This document shows, in pieces, positions 48,278-57,582 of a DNA stretch of 64,000 nt. The translations under genes and the position numbers were made by a program. Under the pieces are notes generated by a model. The model was not told the DNA's origin and searched no databases. It saw nothing but the letters and a program-made list of their open reading frames with translations. Each line of letters begins with the position of its first letter. Within the stretch, counting starts at the first letter, position 1. The DNA comes from Hyphomicrobiales bacterium (GTDB lineage: Bacteria; Pseudomonadota; Alphaproteobacteria; Rhizobiales; Rhizobiaceae), in assembly GCA_900469955.1 (NCBI GenBank), contig UBYX01000015.1:144414-208413 (forward strand). Direction: 5' to 3'.

Positions 48278-48538
48278 TCAATCCGAAAGAGGCATGCCGT
48301 CATTAAAGGCCGGCCAATTGTCGTCACGGCCACCTCTGGTCCTGAGCGGATAAGGTAGATCGCGGACCTCGCCGGAGTTCGTGATGCTGGAAGTCGTCAT
48401 GGAATCCGGGGAAAGAGCGGAATAGCCCTGTCCGGGAACGCCATTGTAATATTCTCCCTCCTCCGCAGTTGCTACGCCGAAGGTCAGCGCGGGGAACTCG
48501 ATCGAAAGCGTCAGGATTAGTAGGCACAACTTATTCAT
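48278..48538 (-). CDS. Small exported hypothetical protein
   Basis: This 86-residue protein has a signal peptide (MNKLCLLILTLSIEFPALTFG, cleavage near ATA-EE) and a short polar mature part rich in Gly, Ser, Asp and Arg, with no cysteines after the signal. AGGAGATGCCGAG precedes the ATG. I do not recognise a family. It looks like a small periplasmic protein. Confidence 0.6.
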   Translation of the reverse strand: MNKLCLLILTLSIEFPALTFGVATAEEGEYYNGVPGQGYSALSPDSMTTSSITNSGEVRDLPYPLRTRGGRDDNWPAFNDGMPLSD

Positions 48539-48931
48539 CTCGGCATCTCCTATCTGGACACCGACGTCACCTGCTTTGGACTAGCCGACGCCCGTGTCTT
48601 GACTCAGTCAACTTGGGCTGCGCGGTTGCGTCCGATATCGCCGTCGAAGCCGACGACGAATCATCGGTTCACGCGGCCGCCTTCATCTCTCTGGCCGCTG
48701 AACGGATTGCTATGGGTGCAAATGGGTCGGGTTCCCAACAGTAGAGCACTGTCCCGACACCGGTTGAGGATACGCTCATGATCCCGAGAAGCAACCCAGC
48801 CGTCCTCAATACAGCGGTCTAGTCCCCGCAGTCTTCCCTTGGCAATTCTCGCCCGCAATCCTCCATTGGATTGACTCGCGTTCCTGCAAACTTGGGCGTT
48901 AACTGATCCGGCCTGAAGGAGGAGGCAAGCC
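48539..48931. other. 393-bp region without a recognised gene
   Basis: No frame gives a convincing protein with a ribosome-binding site. A minus-strand open stretch within 48661-48948 has mixed composition and no start signal. The last 20 bp carry the GAAGGAGGAGGCAAGCC site of the next gene. The promoter for that gene probably lies in the right half. Confidence 0.4.
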
Positions 48932-49264
48932 ATGGCCTTGTATCTCACGAGTTTCAGCTATACGCCCGAGGCACGGGCGCGGATGATCGAAAATCCGGAG
49001 GATCGGCGGGAGGCGGCACGGGCATCTATCGAATCCGTGGACGGAAAACTCCAGGGGTTCTGGTACGCTTTTGGCAAGCATGACGGCTGGTGCCTGTGGG
49101 AGGCACCCGACAACGTCTCGATGGCAGCCGTGGCGCTTGCCATCGGCGCCGGCGGCGCGTTGAGTTCTCTCGAAACCACCGTGCTTGTCAGCGTCGAAGA
49201 CGCGATGGAAGCCATGCGAAGGGCAAAATCGGTTCGGTATCGTCCACCCGCAGCGCGAGGTTGA
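48932..49264 (+). CDS. GYD domain protein
   Basis: This 110-residue protein of the GYD family has a ferredoxin-like small alpha/beta fold, seen in YLTSFSYTPEARARMIENPEDR, GKLQGFWYAFGKHDGW and the alternating beta/alpha pattern to residue ~95. Related proteins are stand-alone and of uncertain biochemical role. A strong GGAGGAGG site precedes the ATG. An operator array begins only 29 bp after its stop codon and belongs to the next gene. Confidence 0.8.
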   Translation: MALYLTSFSYTPEARARMIENPEDRREAARASIESVDGKLQGFWYAFGKHDGWCLWEAPDNVSMAAVALAIGAGGALSSLETTVLVSVEDAMEAMRRAKSVRYRPPAARG

Positions 49265-49292
49265 TCTATTTTCGCTTCACCCCTGTTGATGA

Positions 49293-49362
49293 ACATACGG
49301 TGCGTATGTCAGTTGACATACGCACCGTATGTCTTATATGCGCTGACGTACGGCGCGTATGT
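49293..49362 (+). promoter_or_regulatory. Promoter with three palindromic operators upstream of the RidA-like gene
   Basis: Three 17-bp sites share the pattern ACATACG-N3-CGTATGT: O1 at 49293-49309, O2 at 49316-49332 (both with perfect 7-bp arms) and O3 at 49346-49362 (one mismatch, ACGTACG). O1 and O2 are themselves mirror images, so 49293-49332 is a perfect 40-bp inverted repeat with a 2-bp centre. TTGACA (49313-49318) overlaps O2, and TATATG (49335-49340) follows after 16 bp, giving a promoter whose spacer is largely O2. The binding protein is probably a TetR-type dimer encoded elsewhere. Confidence 0.85.
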
Positions 49363-49462
49363 GAATCGCGCCGGCCGAAGCACATTCAGGTTTCTCCGCC
49401 CGACGATGCAACGCCATTGCGATGACTGCGGCCTGGGTGCTTCCCTCAACAGGAGTGTGAGT

Positions 49463-49861
49463 ATGACTAAACGCGATACAATCTTCCCCGCCGGCCGACA
49501 GGCTCTCTATGAGGTCCACAAATATTCGGCGGCGGTCCGCTCAGGGGATCTGCTGTTCGTTTCTGGCCAGGTCGGCAGCCGCGAGGACGGGTCACCGGAG
49601 CCGGATTTCAAGAAGCAGGTGGAGCTCGCCTTCCAAAACCTGGGCGCCGTGCTTAAGGCTGCCGGCTCCACATTCGATGACATCGTCGACGTAACCACTT
49701 TCCACACAGATCCGCAAAATCAGTTCGAAACGGTTCTTGCCGTGAAGGACGCTATCTTCGCTGAAAAACCCTATCCCAACTGGACCGCCGTCGGCGTCAA
49801 CTGGCTCGCCGGATTTGACTTCGAGATCAAGGTAATAGCCCGGATCCCGCAGGCCGCTTGA
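49463..49861 (+). CDS. RidA (YjgF/YER057c/UK114) superfamily protein lacking the catalytic arginine
   Basis: This 132-residue protein has the RidA fold: LLFVSGQVG at 31-39, QNLGAVLKAAGSTFDDIVDVTTF at about 58-80, and the C-terminal strand EIKVIARI. In archetypal RidA, an arginine in a PxR motif (R105 in E. coli) hydrolyses reactive enamines/imines. Here the equivalent position reads PNW, with W107. It is therefore more likely one of the Rid subfamilies without imine deaminase activity. The ATG at 49463 follows CAGGAGTG. A long leader of about 110 nt connects it to the triple-operator promoter. Confidence 0.88.
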   Translation: MTKRDTIFPAGRQALYEVHKYSAAVRSGDLLFVSGQVGSREDGSPEPDFKKQVELAFQNLGAVLKAAGSTFDDIVDVTTFHTDPQNQFETVLAVKDAIFAEKPYPNWTAVGVNWLAGFDFEIKVIARIPQAA

Positions 49862-49972
49862 TTAGATAAGGAAAAGGGGCGGACGAGCGCCTCGCGCAGG
49901 TGAGGCGACGGTGGAAGCTATGGGAAGGGCAAAGCCGCCGGCCGCATGGGCTGGACCGAAGCAATGAAGATG

Positions 49973-50008
49973 AGGGGAGGTTTGAACGGCATGCGCTCTA
50001 CCTCCCCT
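49973..50008. terminator. Inverted repeat between convergent RidA-like and NTF2-like genes
   Basis: AGGGGAGGT (49973-49981) and ACCTCCCCT (50000-50008) are exact reverse complements with an 18-nt spacer. The site lies between convergent genes and may end both transcripts, though no T-run follows. Confidence 0.4.
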
Positions 50009-50032
50009 TCAACTTCCCGGAACGAGACCGAA

Positions 50033-50431
50033 CTACTGTATTGCCGTTGCGTGCGACCAAACGATCATCCAGCGTCCATCATGATACTCGTAAGTATCAG
50101 TGTGCCAGTAGTCGCTCAGCGGAACGCGATGTCCGTTGAAGATGACGTCGAGCGCCGCGCGGTAGCGGATGAGGGCCACGTCCTTGTGGAGCCGAACCGT
50201 GATCTCCTGAGGCTGCCATGCAAGATATTTGATCGCCCCCTGGGAAATGGCACCCAAATACTGGTCCCGGGACAAAGGCATGCCGATCGGAGTTATCAAT
50301 TGAAAGTCGGGGGAGTGCAGAGACAACGCAGTCTCCATATCACCTTCCACCAAGGCTTGCAGCCGCCTGTGCTCTATAGCTCGCAGGCGGTCCATTTCTG
50401 CCAATTCGGATGGCGTGCAAGTCGCGTCCAT
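50033..50431 (-). CDS. Nuclear transport factor 2-like (DUF4440/SnoaL-type) protein
   Basis: This 132-residue protein has the cone-shaped NTF2-like fold: an N-terminal helix (AEMDRLRAIEHRRLQALVEGDMETALSLH), DFQLITPIGMPLSRDQYLGAI, and beta strands ending HTDTYEYHDGRWMIVWSHATAI. Family members bind small ligands or act as isomerases/hydrolases, so no specific role can be assigned. The start ATG at 50431 has GAGAAGGAATCAG upstream; earlier in-frame codons lack a site. Confidence 0.8.
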   Translation of the reverse strand: MDATCTPSELAEMDRLRAIEHRRLQALVEGDMETALSLHSPDFQLITPIGMPLSRDQYLGAISQGAIKYLAWQPQEITVRLHKDVALIRYRAALDVIFNGHRVPLSDYWHTDTYEYHDGRWMIVWSHATAIQ

Positions 50432-50801
50432 TCTGATTCCTTCTCTCAGTAGGTTAGCTACATTATCTTCTGGCAAGGGGTTGAGGGAATAAGGCCCGCA
50501 GCGGTCGCGGCAATGCTTTCCCTCCACAAAATTGCGCCAGCTCGTTCTCGGGCGCAAAACTTCAAACTCCATGAAGATAACGAAATACGGTCCCAATCGG
50601 ATTCATGATAATGCCCAATAGGCTTCGCCTTCTTCGTGTCTTGAAAGACCGGCTTTTCGGGGCTGCAATAAGCGCTTCCTGCAAGATTTCGATCTCTCCC
50701 GAATGACCGTATGGACTTCCTGTATTGCCGTTTGCCCCACGAATCCTAAGTGCTTGAACACCGGTGTGTCTGAACCGGTAACGCGCCAAGGGAGGCAAAT
50801 C
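50432..50801. other. 370-bp intergenic region
   Basis: I see no supported gene. It holds the divergent promoters for the NTF2-like gene (minus) and the YidB-like gene (plus). Base composition is lower in GC than in the flanking genes. A GGGAGGCAAATC site precedes the next ATG. Confidence 0.4.
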
Positions 50802-51311
50802 ATGCAACGCGGACCATTGAAGGCACTTCTCGCGGTTCTAGCCGTTGCCGGCTACCAGAACAGGGACAAGATCGCCGATATCCTGAAAAATATCACCGAG
50901 GGGCGGCAGGCGGTGCCTCCGAGTGGAACTGAAGGAGCGACCGCGTCGCAGCAGCCCTCGGGAGGGCTGAACGACGTTCTCGGCAGGCTCAGCGGCGGCG
51001 GCCTCGGCAGCATTCTCGCCGGCGGCGGGGTCGGTTCGCTTCTCAACGGGGGGCTGAACGACCTGCTCGATCAATTCCGTCAGGCCGGGCAGGGAAACAA
51101 AGCTGAGAGCTGGGTGAGGACCGGCGCCAACGAGCCGATCAACGACACCGAGCTTCAGGAGGCGCTTGGGCCTGACGTCGTGCGCGACGTGGCGGCAAAG
51201 ACCGGTCTTTCCGAAGAGGAGGTGCTGAGGAGGCTGTCCAGGGAACTTCCCGATGCCGTCGATGGTCTCACGCCCGACGGCAAGGTGCCGCCCGCACAGG
51301 GTACCGTGTGA
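50802..51311 (+). CDS. YidB/DUF937 family protein
   Basis: This 169-residue protein matches the YidB-like DUF937 architecture. It has a short N-terminal helical part, a glycine-rich middle (GGLNDVLGRLSGGGLGSILAGGG, at about 62-84), and a C-terminal domain ESWVRTGANEPINDTELQEALG that continues into GLSEEEVLRRLSRELPDAVD. The family is widespread and of unknown function, with no signal peptide. The ATG at 50802 is supported by GGGAGG. Confidence 0.85.
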   Translation: MQRGPLKALLAVLAVAGYQNRDKIADILKNITEGRQAVPPSGTEGATASQQPSGGLNDVLGRLSGGGLGSILAGGGVGSLLNGGLNDLLDQFRQAGQGNKAESWVRTGANEPINDTELQEALGPDVVRDVAAKTGLSEEEVLRRLSRELPDAVDGLTPDGKVPPAQGTV

Positions 51312-51338
51312 CATCAAGTCTGGCGGTGACCTGCGGCC

Positions 51339-53165
<1,827 letters not shown>

Positions 53166-53251
53166 GGCTCGCGCATATAGCAGCGCGAATCCCTGTCGCA
53201 AAGCGGAAAGATAACCATTCGTTGAGGATAAGGGCTGGTTCCTCGGCCTAT

Positions 53252-54499
53252 TCAGGGCTTGCCGGTCTCGGGATCGGTAAGCACCGAAGCGTTCGGAACC
53301 TGGGCGCTGCGGATGCCGATATTCTCGCGCGCGTCCGCCGGCACCGGTTGGCGCTCCTTGAGGCGCCAGATCACGTAGGCCGCATAGGCGATGGCCACCA
53401 GGATGATCGCGTAGATGAAGGTGTGCTGGCCGAAGACGGGCGTCAAAAGCGTGACGCCGAGCGGAACGATCGTCGCGGCCGCCGACCAGGCGACGAGCAG
53501 CGTCGAGGAGAGCGGCACGAAATCGCCGGGGTCGGCGCGGTCGTTGGCATGCGCATTGGCGACCGAATAAACGGTCTCGATCGCGCCGCCGAAGATGAGA
53601 AAGACGATCATCAGGAGAACGATCGTCGCGAAGGAAACGAAGAGCGCCGCAATGCCAGCCGCGACGATCAGACAACAGGTGACGACCAACACGGCGCGGC
53701 GATCGATGCGGTCCGACAGCGCGCCGAGCGGATACTGGATAAACAGAAGGCCGGTCTGCATGACGAACATCAGGAACGCGACGTCCTTCTGCGAGACCTG
53801 ATTGGTGGCTGCATAGATCGGGGTGAAGCCCTGCACGACCATGGAGAGCCCGCCTGACGCCAGGACGCCGACGAGGCCGACCGGCGAGATCCGCCAGGCC
53901 ATAGCGATGTTGACGCTGACACTCGCAGGCGGCGGCGGGTTCGGCAGGCGGGTCAGCCCGATCGGAAGGATGGAAAGCGCGGTGAAGAAGACGACCGCGA
54001 GCGGGGCGAGGTTGCCGTCGGTCGGGATCTGCCCGAAGATCCAGGCGCCGCAGCCGAGGCCGAGAACGTAGGCCATGTAGAAGAAGGACATCGCCTTGCC
54101 TCGCCACGCGTTCGATGCCGCGTGGTTCAGCCAGCTCTGGGCGATGATGAAGTTGACGTTGGCGGCGGCGCCATAGAGGCCGCGGGCCAGAATCCAGTAG
54201 ACGGGCGGCAGGTCGGCGGCGATCAGCACGGCGGCAATGATCACCATCGCCATCGAGCAGGCGAAGAGCCGGGCATGCCCGACGCGCTTGATCAGCGGGC
54301 CGCCGACGACGCAGCCTACAAGCCCGCCGAAGGCGACGGCGGTCACGGCGGCACCCGCCGCCCACGGCGCGACAGAATGGGTCAGCATGAAGGGCACATA
54401 GGCGAACATCACGCCGCTGCCGATCGCCGCTGTCGTCATGGAGATGACGATGCTGGCGATCGAAAAGGGCGAGGACGCCTCCAATATCTGGCCGTTCAT
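53252..54499 (-). CDS. MFS transporter
   Basis: This 415-residue inner-membrane protein has 12 predicted helices. The loop between helices 2 and 3 reads [14 protein letters not shown], a variant of the MFS signature, and the second half has [13 protein letters not shown]. The substrate is unknown. It is encoded divergently from an XRE-cupin regulator over 174 bp, a common arrangement for regulated efflux or uptake. Confidence 0.88.
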   Translation of the reverse strand: MNGQILEASSPFSIASIVISMTTAAIGSGVMFAYVPFMLTHSVAPWAAGAAVTAVAFGGLVGCVVGGPLIKRVGHARLFACSMAMVIIAAVLIAADLPPVYWILARGLYGAAANVNFIIAQSWLNHAASNAWRGKAMSFFYMAYVLGLGCGAWIFGQIPTDGNLAPLAVVFFTALSILPIGLTRLPNPPPPASVSVNIAMAWRISPVGLVGVLASGGLSMVVQGFTPIYAATNQVSQKDVAFLMFVMQTGLLFIQYPLGALSDRIDRRAVLVVTCCLIVAAGIAALFVSFATIVLLMIVFLIFGGAIETVYSVANAHANDRADPGDFVPLSSTLLVAWSAAATIVPLGVTLLTPVFGQHTFIYAIILVAIAYAAYVIWRLKERQPVPADARENIGIRSAQVPNASVLTDPETGKP

Positions 54500-54628
54500 C
54501 TCGTCTCTCCGGCACTAGGCGGCGATTGCTACCGGCCGGTGCATATCGCCAGCCTGCTCCTTAGCCGATTGCGGGCCTCGGGAGCTATCGCGGAAACGGC
54601 ATTGCCCCGCAAATTTCATGCGCGTGAC

Positions 54629-54668
54629 ATCAAGGTACTTGATTCCAGTATAAGAGAATGCAATTCTC
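54629..54668. promoter_or_regulatory. Two palindromes in the MFS / XRE-cupin intergenic region
   Basis: ATCAAG-GTA-CTTGAT (54629-54643) and GAGAAT-GCA-ATTCTC (54654-54668) are both perfect 6-bp-arm palindromes with 3-bp spacers. Their centres are 25 bp apart, just upstream of the XRE-cupin ATG at 54674. They are good candidates for autoregulation and for control of the divergent MFS gene. Confidence 0.6.
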
Positions 54669-54673
54669 AAATC

Positions 54674-55249
54674 ATGGAAACGACGGATCATGACATCGAG
54701 AGTGCCATCAGCGAGCGGTTGAAGAAGCTCAGAGGGCGGGCAGGTTTGACATTGGACGAGCTGGCGAGCCTCTCCGGCGTCAGCCGCGCGATGATTTCGC
54801 GGATCGAACGGGCGGAGGCGAGTCCGACGGCGGCGTTGCTGGCAAGGCTTTCGGAGGCGCTCGGCCTTTCGCTCTCAGCCTTTTTCGCCGATGATGAGCC
54901 GGCAACCTCGCCCCTCAGTCGCCATGCCGACCAGCGGCTCTGGCGTGACCCGCATACGGGATATGTGAGGCGTTCGGTATCTCCGCCCGGCACGCCGAGC
55001 CGGGTCGATATCGTCGAGGTGGATTTTCCCGCCCGTGCGCGGGTGAGTTTCCCGCCGCGCGAGGAAAGCCGAGTCATGACCCAGCACGTCTGGCTGTTCG
55101 AAGGCGCGCTGGAGATGATCATCGGCGAGACTATCCACACGCTTCATCCGGGCGATTGCCTTTACATGGATATCGGCGACGCCTTCGACTTTCACAATCC
55201 CTCCGACAAGCCGGCCCGTTACGCCGTCGTCCTCGACCGCGGCCGCTAG
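54674..55249 (+). CDS. XRE-family regulator with C-terminal cupin domain
   Basis: In this 191-residue protein an HTH_3 domain (ERLKKLRGRAGLTLDELASLSGVS then RAMISRIERAEASPT, about 12-65) is joined to a cupin ligand domain (about 110-188, including HTLHPGDCLYMDIGDAFDFHNPSD). Such proteins sense small amines, amino acids or sugars and act as repressors. It heads a plus-strand unit with the GNAT gene, 18 bp apart, and diverges from the MFS gene, so the three may form one detoxification or transport module. Confidence 0.92.
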   Translation: METTDHDIESAISERLKKLRGRAGLTLDELASLSGVSRAMISRIERAEASPTAALLARLSEALGLSLSAFFADDEPATSPLSRHADQRLWRDPHTGYVRRSVSPPGTPSRVDIVEVDFPARARVSFPPREESRVMTQHVWLFEGALEMIIGETIHTLHPGDCLYMDIGDAFDFHNPSDKPARYAVVLDRGR

Positions 55250-55267
55250 AACCCGAAAGAACCGAAC

Positions 55268-55786
55268 ATGACAAGCATCCGCATTATCAACGCCGACGAA
55301 ACTCGCGCACGCATATCGGATCTTTGCGAGGTGCTTTCCGACTGCATCAATGGCGGCGCTTCGCTCGGCTTCATGCTGCCGTTCGAACCGAAGGACGCGC
55401 TCGGTTATTGGCACGAGATCGCCGATGCCGTGGCAAAGGGCAACATCATCCTGGCGGTGGCCGAGGTGAACGGCCAGGTGGTCGGCTCGGTTCAGGTGGG
55501 GCTTGCCACCAAGCCGAACCAGCCGCATCGCGGTGATCTGATGAAGCTTCTCGTGCATCGTTCGGCACGGGGGCTCGGTCTGTCGCGCAAGCTGATGGAG
55601 GCGGTTGAGGCGGAAGCCGCGCGCCGCGGCCGGACGCTTCTGGTGCTCGACACGGCGACCGGCAGCGAAGCGGAAAATATTTACCCGCGCTTCGGATGGG
55701 AGCGCGTCGGAGTCATTCCCGATTATGCCATGTGGCCGGAAGGTGGCTTCTGCGGCACGACGCTGTTCTACAAGCGGGTTGCCTGA
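55268..55786 (+). CDS. GNAT-family N-acetyltransferase
   Basis: This 172-residue acetyltransferase has the acetyl-CoA-binding motif A region: MKLLVHRSARGLGLSRKLM (about 96-114, with R/G-x-x-G-L/G), then LLVLDTATGSEAENIYPRFGWERVG. The pattern resembles acetyltransferases acting on small amines or antibiotics, but the substrate is unknown. The gene follows the XRE-cupin regulator closely and should share its promoter. Confidence 0.9.
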   Translation: MTSIRIINADETRARISDLCEVLSDCINGGASLGFMLPFEPKDALGYWHEIADAVAKGNIILAVAEVNGQVVGSVQVGLATKPNQPHRGDLMKLLVHRSARGLGLSRKLMEAVEAEAARRGRTLLVLDTATGSEAENIYPRFGWERVGVIPDYAMWPEGGFCGTTLFYKRVA

Positions 55787-55856
55787 ACTTTATCCATCTT
55801 TCACTTGGACTAATGCATATTTCATGCGAGCCATTGGGACGATGGAGGAGGCTCGC

Positions 55857-56378
55857 ATGCGACCGCTCGTATATGTTCTGGCCAGCCTGTCGCTCCTCTT
55901 GAGCGGCGCAATCTTCGGCTTCTTCTATGCCTGGGTCTGCTCGACCATGTGGGGCCTCGATGCGGCCGATCCGGTCGTGGCCATTGAGGCGATGAAGGCC
56001 ATGAACGCCTCGGTGCGCAACGTGGTTTTCGCACCGGCGTTTTTTGGGAGTAGCCCGATCCTCTTGATAACGGCTCTCCTTGCCGTCCTCTCGGGTTTCA
56101 GACGTGCCGCCATAGCTTTCGCGTTGGCGGGTGTCGTCTATCTGGTTGGAGGCCAGATACTGACCATGAGCGTTAACGTGCCTATGAACGAAGCGCTTGC
56201 GGCCACCGCGACCCCGCCCGATGTGGATGCCGCAAGACGCGTTTGGCAGCAATATTCGCAAACCTGGCAGTTCTGGAATATCGTCCGCACGATCGCAAGC
56301 GGCATATGCCTTCTGCTGACGGGCTTCGGCCTTTTCCTGCTGGCCCGCCACGAAGCCTCTCGCAAGCAGCCCGCCTGA
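55857..56378 (+). CDS. DUF1772-like membrane protein
   Basis: This 173-residue protein has four predicted helices: VYVLASLSLLLSGAIFGFFYAW, ILLITALLAVLSGF, AIAFALAGVVYLVGG and IASGICLLLTGFGLFLL. An extracytoplasmic W-x-x-Y-x-x-x-W segment (VWQQYSQTWQFWN) precedes the last helix, and MNVPMNEAL-like NVPMNEAL is typical of the DUF1772 family. The ATG at 55857 has GGAGGAGG upstream. Function is unknown. Confidence 0.78.
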   Translation: MRPLVYVLASLSLLLSGAIFGFFYAWVCSTMWGLDAADPVVAIEAMKAMNASVRNVVFAPAFFGSSPILLITALLAVLSGFRRAAIAFALAGVVYLVGGQILTMSVNVPMNEALAATATPPDVDAARRVWQQYSQTWQFWNIVRTIASGICLLLTGFGLFLLARHEASRKQPA

Positions 56379-56395
56379 GCGAGGAGGCCGGTAAA

Positions 56396-57460
56396 CTAAT
56401 GGCCGGATTTGAGCGCGCGTTCGAAGGCCCGGGTGATGATGCCGATAAGCTCCTTGTGGATATCGGCCCGCAACCGAAGTCCATCCTCCTCGCAGATCGG
56501 ATCCGGATCACCGACCGAACGCAGGAATTCCGCAGCACCCTGTTTGCAGACGGGCAGGAAGCTGAAATGGTCGGAATTGTCCACCTGCGTATAGGCGGCA
56601 TTTGGGATCTGTTTGACCAGCTTGTCCGCAAGCACTGCGACCGGGATCTTGCCGGTACTGCCGAGGTTGATGATGGTCAGGGGTATATCGATGCCTCTCA
56701 GGCTTTCCGGCTTGAAGGCCGCGGCAAGACCGGGATCGACCACGACCGCTGAAACGATGCGGGCATCACGGTTCGATTGTTCGAAACGGGCCTTGTCGAT
56801 AGTCCTGAGATCGAGCTTTTCGACAGTGACCGGCTCGTCGTTGACGAAACCTCGACCGCCCTGGAACCAGCGGCAATCCATCATCACCGTGTAGTCTTCG
56901 CAATAGCGGATATAGGCATCGAGATCGGCTCGGGCGCCGGCCAGTTCCATGGCCGTGCTGCCGCCCAGTGAAAAACCGAGGACGCCGATGCGGTCCTGGT
57001 CGATCGAAGGCTGCCAACCGGTGTCGTTCGTCAGTGCCGTGATGATGGTGGAAAGATCCTGCGTGCGCTCCCAGATCCTCGGCGTAGCGGCCGGCGTGGA
57101 ATCACCGCTCGTTGTGCCGGGGTGGTTCGGACCGGCAACGATGAAGCCTGCCTCGGCCAGTTTCGTTGCGATCCAGGTCATTCCTTCCACTCGCGAGCCG
57201 GAGCCGTGGGAAAGCAGCACGAGCGGAAAACGACCTTTCTGGATGGTGGCATTCTTCGAAGCGGGCATGCCTTCAAAGATCCTGTTTTGCCCGATCAGGA
57301 TCGGCTCTCCGTCGCCTTTCGAAGGATAGAAGACCGTGACGTCGAGGGCCGTTCCGCGCGCCGGCGAGGCGATGCTGAGAGACTGCACGCCGGCAGGATT
57401 GCCGGCAAAGGCAGGGAAGCTGGCATATAGAAGAGCCATAAAAGCAAGGGTCAGTCGCAT
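56396..57460 (-). CDS. Exported alpha/beta hydrolase (dienelactone hydrolase/PAF-acetylhydrolase-like)
   Basis: This 354-residue protein has a signal peptide (MRLTLAFMALLYASFPAFA) and an alpha/beta-hydrolase fold. The oxyanion region is VLLSHGSGSR, the nucleophile elbow is GFSLGGS (about residue 190), and the acid/base end is near DNSDHFSFL. It is predicted periplasmic. Close relatives include platelet-activating-factor acetylhydrolase-like lipases and dienelactone hydrolases. The substrate is not determinable. The start has GAGG ahead; an upstream in-frame ATG at 57532 is rejected as it disrupts the signal peptide. Confidence 0.87.
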   Translation of the reverse strand: MRLTLAFMALLYASFPAFAGNPAGVQSLSIASPARGTALDVTVFYPSKGDGEPILIGQNRIFEGMPASKNATIQKGRFPLVLLSHGSGSRVEGMTWIATKLAEAGFIVAGPNHPGTTSGDSTPAATPRIWERTQDLSTIITALTNDTGWQPSIDQDRIGVLGFSLGGSTAMELAGARADLDAYIRYCEDYTVMMDCRWFQGGRGFVNDEPVTVEKLDLRTIDKARFEQSNRDARIVSAVVVDPGLAAAFKPESLRGIDIPLTIINLGSTGKIPVAVLADKLVKQIPNAAYTQVDNSDHFSFLPVCKQGAAEFLRSVGDPDPICEEDGLRLRADIHKELIGIITRAFERALKSGH

Positions 57461-57582
57461 GGTAACCTCGTTCGGTTGGAGAAGCGATGACTGACCTTTA
57501 GAAAAATATGGAATCTGTTCGACCTCGATCATGTTCGAGGACGTCCTTGAACACGATCCGGGCCTGTCTCGGGCCTACAGTC

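Noticed and set aside
48661..48948. A 95-codon minus-strand open stretch in the gap before the GYD gene.
   Set aside because: There is no ribosome-binding site, no recognisable domain, and its start overlaps the Shine-Dalgarno region of the GYD gene.
49293..49362. The repeat array as a CRISPR or as transposon ends.
   Set aside because: There are only three copies with irregular spacing, no cas genes, no transposase and no target duplication. The arrangement around -35/-10 fits operators better.
50562..50807. A minus-strand 81-codon open frame before the YidB-like gene.
   Set aside because: It has no start signal and no domain, and it overlaps the strong ribosome-binding site of the plus-strand gene.
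53166..54515. A long open frame upstream of and in phase with lepA, which would make a 1058-residue protein.
   Set aside because: It runs antisense-frame through the MFS gene on the same strand. Its composition is arginine-rich noise, and LepA has its normal start at 53165 with the expected family length.
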